Shown here piece by piece: positions 52,422-60,755 of a stretch of DNA of 64,000 bases (its first letter is position 1; each line of letters starts with the position of its first letter). This stretch comes from CAWCDJ01 sp963794265. GTDB taxonomy: Bacteria > Acidobacteriota > Terriglobia > Bryobacterales > Bryobacteraceae. The translations under genes were made by a program, and so were the position numbers. Location of the stretch: the NCBI GenBank assembly GCA_963794265.1, contig CAWCDJ010000001.1, positions 186,001 to 250,000 on the forward strand, read 5' to 3'. The notes beneath the pieces are model-generated. The model searched no databases. It saw nothing but the letters and a program-made list of their open reading frames with translations, and was not told where the DNA came from.

Positions 52422-53507
52422 CTATCGGATTTCGCCGGGACGAAAAACCAAGTCCCTGTCCAGCACCATCTCGACGTGCGTCCCCGGCCGCAGCACCACG
52501 TCCTGATTGCGGGACAGCAGCACTCCCGCCAGCGCGCCGGCCGCGCCCCCGACGCCGGCGCCGGGCAACCCTCGCGCGATCGCTCCAATCGATGCGCCCA
52601 TACCCGCGCCCACCATCACGGTCCGGGGATCGGCGGATTTGCCGTGGCCTTCCACTTTGCCCTCATCCCCCGGAGGCCGCGCGTGAAAATCGCGTGAAAC
52701 GCCATTCGGGAGAATCAGCGAATCGAAGCGGATGTACAGTTCCCCCTTGCCCGACACGCGGCCCGCCTTCCTGGCCCGCGTAATCGTTCCGGCCACATCG
52801 CTGCCCCGCGGGATGACCACCCGGCCGTCCACCGCGACCGGCACCGAGGTGCGCAAATACACGCGGTCGCCGTCCCTGGCGTGCTTTGTGCTGATTTCGT
52901 TGACGAGCTCGAGCAAAACTCGCGTGCCCGCCCGCACCGTCAGGTCGGGCGGAACGCCGGGCGCCGGGCGCCGGGCCAGTTCCGCGGGAGGAACGTCTCT
53001 GGGCGGTTCCGAAGGGTGCTGCCCCGCCACGGGCCACCCCGGCCTGGAGTTCCCCGCCCCTTCCCGCCGGTACACCAGCATCCCTTCCACCGCCGAGTCG
53101 ACACGGACGATCTGCCTGGAGATCGTCAGGACGTCGCGGCCCGGCGAAAGCTGCCAGCGGTCCATCACCGTGAAGTTCCGCGGTCCGGATACCAGCGTGT
53201 TGATCAGCAGCGCCGAACCTTCCCATTTCGCTACGGAGTTCCTGGTTTCCTCGCCGGCGCGGCTCCGGGTCTCGCTGCCGTCGAGCGCGTACGACCACCG
53301 CTCCGCGCCTGAGGAGCACACGATTTCCGCCTCGTTCTGAGAGATCGCGAGCGGGCTATCCACCGGGCCGAGGTAGCGAAGGTTGCCGGCGGAACGATCC
53401 AGAATCCACGTACCCGAAAAGTCGCGACCCGAATCCGCGGCCGCAAGCGAAAGCGTGAAGCCCGCCAACGCAATCGCCAGCGTCCCGGCAGGAACAGACC
53501 TGCGCAT
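52422..53507 (-). CDS. Secreted protein of unknown function with a TrbI/glycine-zipper-like C-terminus
   Basis: This 361-residue protein has a signal peptide (MRRSVPAGTLAIALAGFTLSLAAAD) and a lipocalin-like or beta-barrel N-part (FSGTWILDRSAGNL, MDRWQLSPGRDVLTISRQIVRVD). A Pro-rich linker follows, then a domain with VRAGTRVLLELVNEISTKHARDGDRVYLRTSVPV and GRVVIPRGSDVAGTITRARKAGRVSG, reminiscent of the TrbI/VirB10-type fold seen in stand-alone Acidobacterial proteins. A glycine-rich segment near 310-335 (GAGMGASIGAIARGLPGAGVGGAAGALAG) may insert in a membrane. It is last in the minus-strand run that begins with the ECF sigma gene, 56 bases from the second DUF4097 gene. Confidence 0.65.
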   Translation of the reverse strand: MRRSVPAGTLAIALAGFTLSLAAADSGRDFSGTWILDRSAGNLRYLGPVDSPLAISQNEAEIVCSSGAERWSYALDGSETRSRAGEETRNSVAKWEGSALLINTLVSGPRNFTVMDRWQLSPGRDVLTISRQIVRVDSAVEGMLVYRREGAGNSRPGWPVAGQHPSEPPRDVPPAELARRPAPGVPPDLTVRAGTRVLLELVNEISTKHARDGDRVYLRTSVPVAVDGRVVIPRGSDVAGTITRARKAGRVSGKGELYIRFDSLILPNGVSRDFHARPPGDEGKVEGHGKSADPRTVMVGAGMGASIGAIARGLPGAGVGGAAGALAGVLLSRNQDVVLRPGTHVEMVLDRDLVFRPGEIR

Positions 53508-53563
53508 GGCCGAAGGGTAGCACAAACCCCGCCGGCAAATCCGTGCGGGAGAGGTCTCCACAA

Positions 53564-54361
53564 CTACTTCTTCCGGATCAGGATTTTTCCGTTGAATGTA
53601 CTGAAGGAAGCTTCCGTGCCGCCGCCATTGATGGTTCCGGTGATCATACTCTCTACCCGGACGCGGTAGCGGCCCTCCCGCGTGTCGTTGCGCTCGGTGA
53701 GATTGCCGCCGGGCGCCAGCTTGATATCGAAGTCGCTGTAGATGTCGCCGCGGTTGGCCCGCAGTTTCAGGTTTCCCTTGAAATCGGCCGGCAGCGTCAC
53801 GTCAATGTCGCCGTTGAACGAACTGAAAGACATCGGCTTCCCCGGATCTACCCGGTCCATCACTACCTTGACCGCGCCATTGTGCGAATCCGTCACCACC
53901 GTCCCCGAGACGTTCATCAGGTCCACCTTCCCGTTGGTGGTCGAAGCGTCGATCTCGCCGTGGACATCCTCGACGTATATGCTGCCGTTGGTCGATTTCA
54001 GCCGCAGCGATGTGTTCACCGGAACGGTGATGATCAGGTTCGCCGCCGGCGCGCCGTGCATCCGAACCGTCACCACGTTATCTTCCTCTTCCACGTTCAG
54101 CCCGACCCCGGGAATGTCGATGCGGTGCAGGCCTTCGTAGGTGCGGTCGCGGGATGACTGGTGGCCGGTGCTCTCGACGATCACCTGGCTTCCGCTGTAA
54201 CTCTTCACCGTGATCGAGCCGTTGGTCAGCGCCGCATCCACCACCCGGGCGCGCGAACTGTTGCGCGCCGGCACCACTACGCGGTCCGCCGAGACCTCCT
54301 GCGCGCATGCCAGCGCGCACACCGCCAATGTCATGCCCGCGAGGGCAAAAATCCGTTTCAT
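53564..54361 (-). CDS. Exported DUF4097-type beta-helix protein (second of two)
   Basis: This 265-residue protein has a signal peptide (MKRIFALAGMTLAVCALACAQ) and a repetitive beta-helix typical of DUF4097/DUF4098 putative adhesins. Each rung has the form xTNGSIxVxxxxGxIxAxTxNGxVxL: ALTNGSITVKSYSGSQVIVE, STNGSIYVEDVHGEIDASTTNGKVDLMNVSG, SFNGDIDVTLPADFKG and FSTFNGKILIRK. The fold is shared with GlcG-like proteins and with cell-surface proteins that often accompany ECF sigma or DUF2807 genes. It lies 13 bases downstream of a paralogue in the same direction. Confidence 0.8.
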   Translation of the reverse strand: MKRIFALAGMTLAVCALACAQEVSADRVVVPARNSSRARVVDAALTNGSITVKSYSGSQVIVESTGHQSSRDRTYEGLHRIDIPGVGLNVEEEDNVVTVRMHGAPAANLIITVPVNTSLRLKSTNGSIYVEDVHGEIDASTTNGKVDLMNVSGTVVTDSHNGAVKVVMDRVDPGKPMSFSSFNGDIDVTLPADFKGNLKLRANRGDIYSDFDIKLAPGGNLTERNDTREGRYRVRVESMITGTINGGGTEASFSTFNGKILIRKK

Positions 54362-54374
54362 GGTAATGGGTCCT

Positions 54375-55247
54375 CTATAAAGCCTTCGAATGCAGTAAAA
54401 TTTCGCCGTTCAATGTGTCGAACGTCAGCTCCGGCCCGCCGCTGCCGACTCGCCCCGACATTCGCCGCCGGTCGGCCCGGTACACCCACCGTCCGGTTCC
54501 GCCATCCTCGGCGGAGACTTGCGTAGGCCGTGAAGCGACTTCGAAATCCGTGTAAATTCCGCCATTTAGAGTGTGAAAGTTCAAGTCTGCGTTTAACCCT
54601 GGCTGGAAATAAACCTCCAGCTTGCCGTTCAGCGTGTGGAACTCCGAGGTCCGCGCCGGGTTCCGGCTGAACGATACCTTCACCGGACCGTTCAGGGTTC
54701 GGACCGTGCCCGATCCGCCCACGGCGTCCATCTCGATCCCGCCGTTCAGCCCGTGGATGTCGTAGTCTCCGGTGGTGCCCTTCAGGACGATGTCGCCGTC
54801 ATTGATGGTTTTGAGGATCACGGCCGTCGCCGCCGGAGCCTGGATGTCGTAATCAAAAGCCACACGATAGCCGTAATAGTCATCTCCGCGGTAATTCACG
54901 CTATCTCCCGACCGAAACGGGCCGTCTACATACAGCCGAACGAAGTTGCCCTGCTGCGACATATCGAGCTTCACGTCCCGTTTGGCCGCTTCCAGCGCCT
55001 CCTGGGATTCGGCATCGATGCGCTTACGGACTTTGACCTGGATGGCTCCGCCCGCATACCCGGTCACGTGGATATAGCCGCTGACGTTGTCTACCAGCAG
55101 TTTCTGCGGGCCCGCGCCTGTAGCGGCCGGGAACGACTTCTGAATGGTCTCATCCTGGTGCTGCCGCCAATCCCGGTCCTGGTAGTGGCGCTGGGCCAGA
55201 AGCAGCGCCGGAACCGCGGCCGCCGTCAGGAACAGTCTTGCCGTCAT
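54375..55247 (-). CDS. Exported DUF4097-type beta-helix protein (first of two)
   Basis: This 290-residue protein begins with a signal peptide (MTARLFLTAAAVPALLLAQ) and shows the same rung pattern as its neighbour: VDNVSGYIHVTGYAGG, KTINDGDIVLKGTTGDYDIHGLNGGIEMDAVGGSGTVRTLNGPVKV, FHTLNGKLEVYF, NFHTLNGGIYTDFEVA and FDTLNGEILLHSKAL. The ATG overlaps the stop of the anti-sigma gene by 4 bases, so it belongs to the sigma operon. Proteins of this class may be envelope sensors or surface structures; direct evidence is lacking. Confidence 0.8.
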   Translation of the reverse strand: MTARLFLTAAAVPALLLAQRHYQDRDWRQHQDETIQKSFPAATGAGPQKLLVDNVSGYIHVTGYAGGAIQVKVRKRIDAESQEALEAAKRDVKLDMSQQGNFVRLYVDGPFRSGDSVNYRGDDYYGYRVAFDYDIQAPAATAVILKTINDGDIVLKGTTGDYDIHGLNGGIEMDAVGGSGTVRTLNGPVKVSFSRNPARTSEFHTLNGKLEVYFQPGLNADLNFHTLNGGIYTDFEVASRPTQVSAEDGGTGRWVYRADRRRMSGRVGSGGPELTFDTLNGEILLHSKAL

Positions 55248-56071
55248 TGGACACCCCCCAGTTTCTCGGTCGCCGAAGCCGCCCGCTGGCGCACTTCCTG
55301 ATCCACGTTGTTGTCCTGGGCGAGTTTGCGCAGCGCGCCCACCGCATCCTGTTCGTTCAATTGCACCAGCAGGTCGATCAAGGCCACCTGCACCAGGGGC
55401 GAATCCTGCGTAGCCAGGGAATCCGTCAGGCCGCGCCGCACGCCTGGATCATTGGCAAACTTCGCCAGCGCATCTACCGCCGAGAGCCGTACGTTGACGT
55501 TCGAATCGTGGTTCACGGCGTGCAGCAGGGCCTGTTGGACCTGCTCATCCGGCTGCGAGACCTGGTAGCTGTAAGTCACCCCGCGCAGCCGCGCGCTGGG
55601 GGACTGCTGCTGCAACAGCGAGAGCGCCACCAGTTGCCGCAGATTCTCGACCTGCCCCTGCAACTGCGCCAGTTCCTGGTTTGATTGCGGCCGCCGGGCG
55701 CTCAGCGCGTAGCGGCCCGCCAACACCCCGGCCACCAGCAGCAAGGCCGCGAAGGCTGCCTGCCAGGCCGGGCGCGCCGGCCACCAGCCGCTCCAAAAGC
55801 TCCGGCGGTTCGCCACGGGCGGCTTGCGCTGCGCTTCCCGATAGCCTTCCTGATACGCTTCGAGCGTCTCCAGGAACCTGGTGCGCATGGCCGGGCTCGG
55901 TTCCGGTTCCCTCATGGTCTCCATCCCTCTCCAGACCACCCCCAGTTCGGCCATCTCCGCACGGCAGGCCGAACAGGTTTCCAGGTGGTCGATGATTCTC
56001 TCGCGCGCCGCCGGGTCGAGGCCGCCCGTCAGGCACAACGGAAACTGTTCGCGGATCCGTTCGCAAGTCAT
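55244..56071 (-). CDS. Zinc-finger anti-sigma factor with periplasmic HEAT-like repeats
   Basis: This 275-residue protein starts with a short zinc-finger anti-sigma domain: MTCERIREQFPLCLTGGLDPAARERIIDHLETCSACRAEM, with the HxxxCxxC motif at residues 29-36. A membrane helix follows (about 108-126, AAFAALLLVAGVLAGRYAL). The outer part has a coiled segment and then HEAT-like repeats (VNVRLSAVDALAKFANDP, SPLVQVALIDLLVQLNEQDAVGALRKLAQ, VDQEVRQRAASATEKL). It should hold the ECF sigma factor inactive at the membrane until a signal reaches the outer domain. Start overlaps the sigma gene as ATGA. Confidence 0.85.
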   Translation of the reverse strand: MTCERIREQFPLCLTGGLDPAARERIIDHLETCSACRAEMAELGVVWRGMETMREPEPSPAMRTRFLETLEAYQEGYREAQRKPPVANRRSFWSGWWPARPAWQAAFAALLLVAGVLAGRYALSARRPQSNQELAQLQGQVENLRQLVALSLLQQQSPSARLRGVTYSYQVSQPDEQVQQALLHAVNHDSNVNVRLSAVDALAKFANDPGVRRGLTDSLATQDSPLVQVALIDLLVQLNEQDAVGALRKLAQDNNVDQEVRQRAASATEKLGGVQ

Positions 56072-56613
56072 GCCCGTTCTCCCCCCAAGGCAAAGAACCG
56101 GGTGCCCAACTCGCGCAGCGCACGGTAGACCCGTACCTTGACCGTCCCGGTTTCGCATTTCAGAACCGAGGCGATCTCCTCGTATTTCAGATCCAGGAAG
56201 CGGCTCATCACGAGCACCTCTCTCTTTTCCCGTGGCAATTCCGCCAGCGCCCGATAGAGCAGCGTGGTCTCCTGCTTATTTTGGTACTGACGGTCGGGCG
56301 GCGCGTCGGTCGAACTGAACTCGAAAGCGTTCTCCGGCAGCGCGACCTCGGCCTTTAGTTTGCCCGCCTGATCCATGTACACGTTGCGCCCGATCTGGTA
56401 CATCCAGGCGCGGAACGACATCTCCGGCTGATAGGTTTGCCGGTATTTCAGAATCCGGAAAAACACTTCCTGCACCAGGTCTTCGCTGGCCGCCCGGTTG
56501 GCCGTCAGGTGCATGAAATAGCGGAACAGCCCGCGGCTATGCCGGTCGAACAGCAGTTCCAGCTTTCCGACGTTCCCGGAGCGAACTTCCTGCATCACCT
56601 GTTCGTCTTCCAC
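56068..56613 (-). CDS. ECF-type RNA polymerase sigma factor
   Basis: This is a group 4 sigma factor of about 181 residues. Region 2 shows LELLFDRHSRGLFRYFMHLTANRAASEDLVQEVFFRILKY and the DNA-melting SFRAWMYQIGRNVYMD. Region 4 reads YRALAELPREKREVLVMSRFLDLKYEEIASVLKCETGTVKVRVYRALREL, with a helix-turn-helix. GTG 56613 (VEDEQVMQEV) has a good GGAG site eight bases upstream; an ATG at 56664 would add 17 residues but has a poor ribosome site. It is the first gene of a sigma-anti-sigma-DUF4097-DUF4097 operon and probably activates it. Confidence 0.92.
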   Translation of the reverse strand: MEDEQVMQEVRSGNVGKLELLFDRHSRGLFRYFMHLTANRAASEDLVQEVFFRILKYRQTYQPEMSFRAWMYQIGRNVYMDQAGKLKAEVALPENAFEFSSTDAPPDRQYQNKQETTLLYRALAELPREKREVLVMSRFLDLKYEEIASVLKCETGTVKVRVYRALRELGTRFFALGGERA

Positions 56614-56868
56614 GTTTCTCCGTTTCGTAATGGAATACCGCCCGGCTCCCAAAAGGTTACGCATTTCCCCGACGGGAGTTCCGGAAGCCCCCGATGCGGG
56701 CCGTTCATTCTACACCTGTGCTCTCCCGGCGACAACAAAAACCCTTATTTTCGTGTGCGCTAGCGTGCTTTCGTCTGGCAAAATAGAGGTTACGGAAATG
56801 GATCGTCCGGCGGCGCGCCATGTGCAAGGGCCGGATCATAGCGAATGCTTTTATCCAATGAGGCGTGA

Positions 56869-57810
56869 GTGAAGAACTTCTTACGTTTACCTTTGTCTCT
56901 GGGGATTTGTCTTACTTTCTGGGCCGCGACCGGCGGCGCCCAGCAGAAACAGCCCGATCAGCCTACGGCACCGCCGCCTGCCAACCCGCTGGATATCAAA
57001 CTTTCGGCGCCCCCGACGCTGCCTCCGAAAGCTCCGGACGTGCGTCAGCCTGGTGAAACCGGCTGGTGGATCACGCTGAACTCCTTTTTTCCGACTCAGC
57101 AGCCAATCTTCGACAAGGGCCGGGGCGCGACTTTTACCCCCGCCAGTGAGACCGCGCTTCCGGGCACCCCGAAGCTTGCCGACGGCGTAGAACTCGGGAT
57201 TGCCCTCGGATTGCACAATGCTCTGCGTTTCTCGTTCTTTTCCGTCCGGGCGGCAGGCGATTTTACGAGCAACAACGAGCTTCAAATCTGGAGCCAGGAC
57301 TATCCGGCGGGAACCCTCGTGTCCAGTAACAACCGACTGGAGAACGGCAAAATCTCCTTCGATTTTCTGACTTGGCCCTATCCCGTGGAGAGCCGCAGAT
57401 TTCGGCTGAAGACCCTGTGGGCGGTGCAATACACCAACATGCAGACCAACTTCGATGCCCCCAATCTCCCGCTCTACGATAGCTCGGGTTCGCCCATCGT
57501 GGACAGCAGCGGCAACCCGATCAGCTACGCCGGAAACGGCAACCACTGGTTCATTTCGCCCGAGATCGGCTTAGGCGTTTCGTATTTCAGCGGGCGGCAT
57601 TTGCGGTTTGAAGCGAATGCCTCCGGGTTCGCCATCCCGCATCACAGCACCGTCTGGGACATGGACGCCACCACCAATCTCAAATTCGGCCACATGGAAC
57701 TGCGGCTGGGCGGCAAAGCCTTCCATTTCAAAACTTCGACCAACTCCGAGTTCTACGAACGGGGCACGTATTTCGGACCGTTCGTGGGCATTCGCTGGTA
57801 TTCGGACTAG
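56869..57810 (+). CDS. Exported beta-barrel-like protein of unknown function
   Basis: This 313-residue protein has a signal peptide (MKNFLRLPLSLGICLTFWAATGGAQQ) and a Pro-rich linker (about 27-60). Many alternating aromatic beta strands follow: WWITLNSFFPTQQPIFDKG, ELGIALGLHNALRFSFFSVRAAGDF, LKTLWAVQYTNMQTNF, FISPEIGLGVSYFSGRHLRFEANASGF and the last strand YFGPFVGIRWYSD, with a terminal aromatic before the final residues. That is the form of an outer-membrane barrel. The GTG start follows a GAGG site. It ends 4 bases inside the pseudouridine synthase gene on the other strand. Confidence 0.72.
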   Translation: MKNFLRLPLSLGICLTFWAATGGAQQKQPDQPTAPPPANPLDIKLSAPPTLPPKAPDVRQPGETGWWITLNSFFPTQQPIFDKGRGATFTPASETALPGTPKLADGVELGIALGLHNALRFSFFSVRAAGDFTSNNELQIWSQDYPAGTLVSSNNRLENGKISFDFLTWPYPVESRRFRLKTLWAVQYTNMQTNFDAPNLPLYDSSGSPIVDSSGNPISYAGNGNHWFISPEIGLGVSYFSGRHLRFEANASGFAIPHHSTVWDMDATTNLKFGHMELRLGGKAFHFKTSTNSEFYERGTYFGPFVGIRWYSD

Positions 57811-58586
57811 ACGCTTTCCCGATTGCGGCCGCGCGGACCCTGCCGGCCTCCCGCCAGGGTCCGCACTTCGTCCGCAGTCAGCTCTCTCCATTTCCCGATC
57901 GGCAGCTCACCGATCCGGATCGGCCCGATTGCCGTGCGTACCAACTTCAGAACCTTGCTGTCGACCGCCTCCAGCATTCGCCGCACCTGCCGGTTCCGCC
58001 CCTCCGTAATGGTGATTTCGAGAAACGTGTATTTGGCCCCGTCTCTGAGCCTCCGCACCTCGGCCGGGCTGGTGGGACCGTCGCTCAGTTCGACGCCTCG
58101 CCGCAACCGCTCCAACTGCTCATCGGTGAGCAGGGTGGAAGCCTTCACGTGATAAGTTTTCGCCACTTTATGCTCGGGGTTGGTGACGCGCTCGGCGAAA
58201 TCCGTGTCGTTGGTCAGCAGCAGGAGGCCGCTCGTGTCGAGGTCCAGCCGGCCGACCGGCGAAAGCCAGGTGCCCACGTCTTCGAGAAGTTGGTAGACGG
58301 TCGGACGGCCTTCCGGGTCGCGCGCGGTCGTCAGGTAGCCCTTAGGCTTGTAGAGCAGGATGTAGGTTTTCGAGGCGGCGCGTAAAGGCTTCCCATCCAG
58401 AGTGATACGGTCGCGATCGAGGTCCACCCAGTGATCCGGGTTCTGCACGACTTTTCCGTTCACGCGAACTCGGCCTGCCCCGATCCACTTCCGCGCGTCC
58501 GTCCGCGAGCCGCATCCGGCCTTCGAAAATGCTCTTTCTAAAGTCTTTAGGGGTCGCGCTTCTTTCTCTCTGCTTGCCCGCTTCAT
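57807..58586 (-). CDS. RsuA/RluB-type pseudouridine synthase
   Basis: This 259-residue protein modifies a uridine in ribosomal RNA. It has an N-terminal S4 RNA-binding domain (about 14-60, LERAFSKAGCGSRTDARKWIGAGRVRVNGKVV). The catalytic domain contains LLYKPKGYLTTARDPEGRPTV and the active-site motif PVGRLDLDTSGLLLLTND with the catalytic Asp, followed by EGRNRQVRRMLEAV. Best fit is RluB, which acts on 23S rRNA; RluE- or RsuA-type targets cannot be excluded. The C-terminus ends in a basic RQGPRGRNR tail. Confidence 0.9.
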   Translation of the reverse strand: MKRASREKEARPLKTLERAFSKAGCGSRTDARKWIGAGRVRVNGKVVQNPDHWVDLDRDRITLDGKPLRAASKTYILLYKPKGYLTTARDPEGRPTVYQLLEDVGTWLSPVGRLDLDTSGLLLLTNDTDFAERVTNPEHKVAKTYHVKASTLLTDEQLERLRRGVELSDGPTSPAEVRRLRDGAKYTFLEITITEGRNRQVRRMLEAVDSKVLKLVRTAIGPIRIGELPIGKWRELTADEVRTLAGGRQGPRGRNRESV

Positions 58587-58631
58587 GTTGCCTGCCCCAT
58601 TTCTTTGCGAACCGGATGGTAAATTTATGAT

Positions 58632-59864
58632 TTGGAAAAGCTTACGGAGACCATTCTCGTACGGGGCGCCCGCCAGTTGCTAACGCTGCGCGGAAGCGAG
58701 GGTCCGCGGCGGGGTGCGGATCTGAAAGACCTGCAAATCATCTCGGATGGCTCGCTGCTGATCGAAGGCAGCGTACTCAAGGAGGTGGGGCCCACGCGCC
58801 GGATCGAGAACCTGGCGGCGGCGCGCGGCGCCATGGAGATCAGCGCCGTGGGCAAAGTGGTGATGCCGGGGTTTGTCGACAGCCACACCCACCTGGCCTT
58901 TCCCACCCCCGGTGCCGGCGTGGACCCCGAGCGCGCGCTGCGCCTCATCCACGGAGTCAGCGGCAAGCGGCTGCGCACCCAGGCCCGCGTGCACCTGGCA
59001 GCCATGGCCCGCCATGGAACCACCACCGTCGAGGTGAAGACCGGCTGCGGAGAGCCCTCCGCGGAGATCAAGCTCCTCCGCGTCTTCGCCGCGCTCGACG
59101 GCGACCCGATCGACGTGCTCCCGGCATTTCTGCTCCACCTGCCTCGCCAGGGACGAAACGCCGCCATGGACCGGACGCTGGGCGAACTGCTGCCGACGAT
59201 CCGCCGGCGGAGGCTGGCCCGCTTCGCCGACCTGCTTTGGGAGGAAGGGCGGCCCGACCCGGAACTGTACGAGCGCTATCTGCGCACCGCCCGCGAGCTC
59301 GGCTTCGCGGCCAAAGTACACGCCGCCGCGGACTCTCCGTCCGACGCCGTCTCCCTGGCCATCCGGCACCAAGCCCTGAGCGTGGGCAACCTCGTCCGGG
59401 CGAAAGAAGCCGACATCCAGATGCTCGCCGGTTCCGGCACGATCGCGACCCTGACAGCGGCCGGCGCCCTCGAAGGCAGCGGCTCCGGGTTGGCCCGCCT
59501 GCTGGCCGATTCCGGCGCGGCCATCGCCCTCGCCACCGATTTCAATCCCAACCAGGCGGGCACCTTGAGCATGCAGGCGGTGGTGGCTTTAGCGCACCTG
59601 CGGCTGGGCCTCTCGGTGGAGGAAGCCATCGCCGCCGCCACCATCAACGGTGCGCATGCGCTCGGCTGCGCAGACCGCGCGGGCTCCCTCGAACCGGGCA
59701 AATCCGCCGATCTTCTGATGTTGGACGCGCCGGATTACCATGACCTGGGGCGCCACCTGGGCGCCAACATCGTTCATCTGACGATGAAGCGAGGCCGGCC
59801 GATCTATAAGGAGGCCGAGGTGGCCCGGCCGCTGCCCTCGCGCGGGTCCCACGGGCGTGTGTGA
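58632..59864 (+). CDS. Imidazolonepropionase-like amidohydrolase
   Basis: This 410-residue protein is a member of the amidohydrolase superfamily that resembles HutI, which opens imidazolone propionate in histidine degradation. Metal motifs include VDSHTHLAFPT near 84, the TTVEVKTGCG segment that corresponds to TTxEVKSGYG in HutI, KVHAAADSP, and the late Asp in ALATDFNPNQAG. No hutH, hutU or hutG is adjacent, so histidine degradation is not certain and other cyclic ureides or amides are possible. The start is TTG 58632, since the nearby ATG 58627 is in another frame. It heads a four-gene operon. Confidence 0.78.
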   Translation: MEKLTETILVRGARQLLTLRGSEGPRRGADLKDLQIISDGSLLIEGSVLKEVGPTRRIENLAAARGAMEISAVGKVVMPGFVDSHTHLAFPTPGAGVDPERALRLIHGVSGKRLRTQARVHLAAMARHGTTTVEVKTGCGEPSAEIKLLRVFAALDGDPIDVLPAFLLHLPRQGRNAAMDRTLGELLPTIRRRRLARFADLLWEEGRPDPELYERYLRTARELGFAAKVHAAADSPSDAVSLAIRHQALSVGNLVRAKEADIQMLAGSGTIATLTAAGALEGSGSGLARLLADSGAAIALATDFNPNQAGTLSMQAVVALAHLRLGLSVEEAIAAATINGAHALGCADRAGSLEPGKSADLLMLDAPDYHDLGRHLGANIVHLTMKRGRPIYKEAEVARPLPSRGSHGRV

Positions 59865-59894
59865 TAAAGTGATACCGCAGTTCCGGTATGATCG

Positions 59895-60755
59895 ATGACT
59901 CAATTTGCTGGAGTTAGCGCAGCGGCCGTCACGCCGCGCGGCAGGCAGGGAGAAATCGATTTAGGCGCTACCTTCGAACTGATCGACCTGCTCTCGCGGG
60001 CCGGCGTGGCTGGAATCGCGCTCTTCGATACGGCCGGCGAGTATCCGGCTTTTCATCGCGAGGAGCGTAGCCGCCTGGTGTACCTGGCGGCGAAACGGAG
60101 CCGCGTGCCCCTGATGGTTGGGGTGGGAAGCGCCACGCTCGAAGAATCCGTGGACCTGGCGCGCGAGGCGCGCGACGCCGGTGCCGGGGCCCTTCTGCTG
60201 CCGCCGCCGTTTTTCTTTCCCCACACCCAGCCCGAGATTCGCGAGTTCTATCTCAGCTTTGCCGCTCAGGCCGGAGACCCGGCCGACGTGTTCCTGCGGC
60301 ATCCCGCGGGCGCGGGCGTGAACGGCTTCACGCCCGAAACCGCGAGCGCACTGCTCGATTCCGGTTTCCGGGGCGTGGCCGATGCCGGCGATGCCTGCCT
60401 GGGGCTGGCGCGCACCTGCACGCTGCTGGCCGGCGACCGGTGGTTGGTTCGCGCACGGCGCGAAGGCGCCGCCGGCGCGATACTGGAGACTGCCTCGGCC
60501 GTTCCGGAATTGGCGGTCGCGCTCGACCGGGCGGTCGCCGCCGGGGAGCAGGCGGAGGCCGAACGTCTGGAAGGGCTCTACCGGGAGTTCCTGTCATGGT
60601 CCCACCGGCTCGCTCCGCTGGCTGCCGTCAAAGCGGCGTTATGCCTGCGCGGGATCGGCGTGACGACGGCCGCTCCGCATCAGGAGCTCGACCGCTTTCG
60701 GGAATGGTTCCGGGAATGGATGACGCAGTTCAGGAAATTGCCCGCCCATGTCTAA
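59895..60755 (+). CDS. DHDPS/NAL-fold protein lacking the Schiff-base lysine
   Basis: This 286-residue protein has the TIM-barrel pattern of the dihydrodipicolinate synthase/N-acetylneuraminate lyase family: AAVTPRGRQGEIDLGAT at the N-terminus, GIALFDTAGEYPAFHREER (the GTTGE site as DTAGE), VPLMVGVGSATLEESVDLAREA, and LLLPPPFFFPH. Two essential positions are changed. The Tyr of LYNxP reads LRHPAG (near 135-139), and the Schiff-base Lys of GIKxxxGD reads GVADAGD (Ala162). It therefore cannot work as a classical lyase. It could be a binding protein or have new chemistry. Its end overlaps the next gene by 8 bases. Confidence 0.75.
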   Translation: MTQFAGVSAAAVTPRGRQGEIDLGATFELIDLLSRAGVAGIALFDTAGEYPAFHREERSRLVYLAAKRSRVPLMVGVGSATLEESVDLAREARDAGAGALLLPPPFFFPHTQPEIREFYLSFAAQAGDPADVFLRHPAGAGVNGFTPETASALLDSGFRGVADAGDACLGLARTCTLLAGDRWLVRARREGAAGAILETASAVPELAVALDRAVAAGEQAEAERLEGLYREFLSWSHRLAPLAAVKAALCLRGIGVTTAAPHQELDRFREWFREWMTQFRKLPAHV

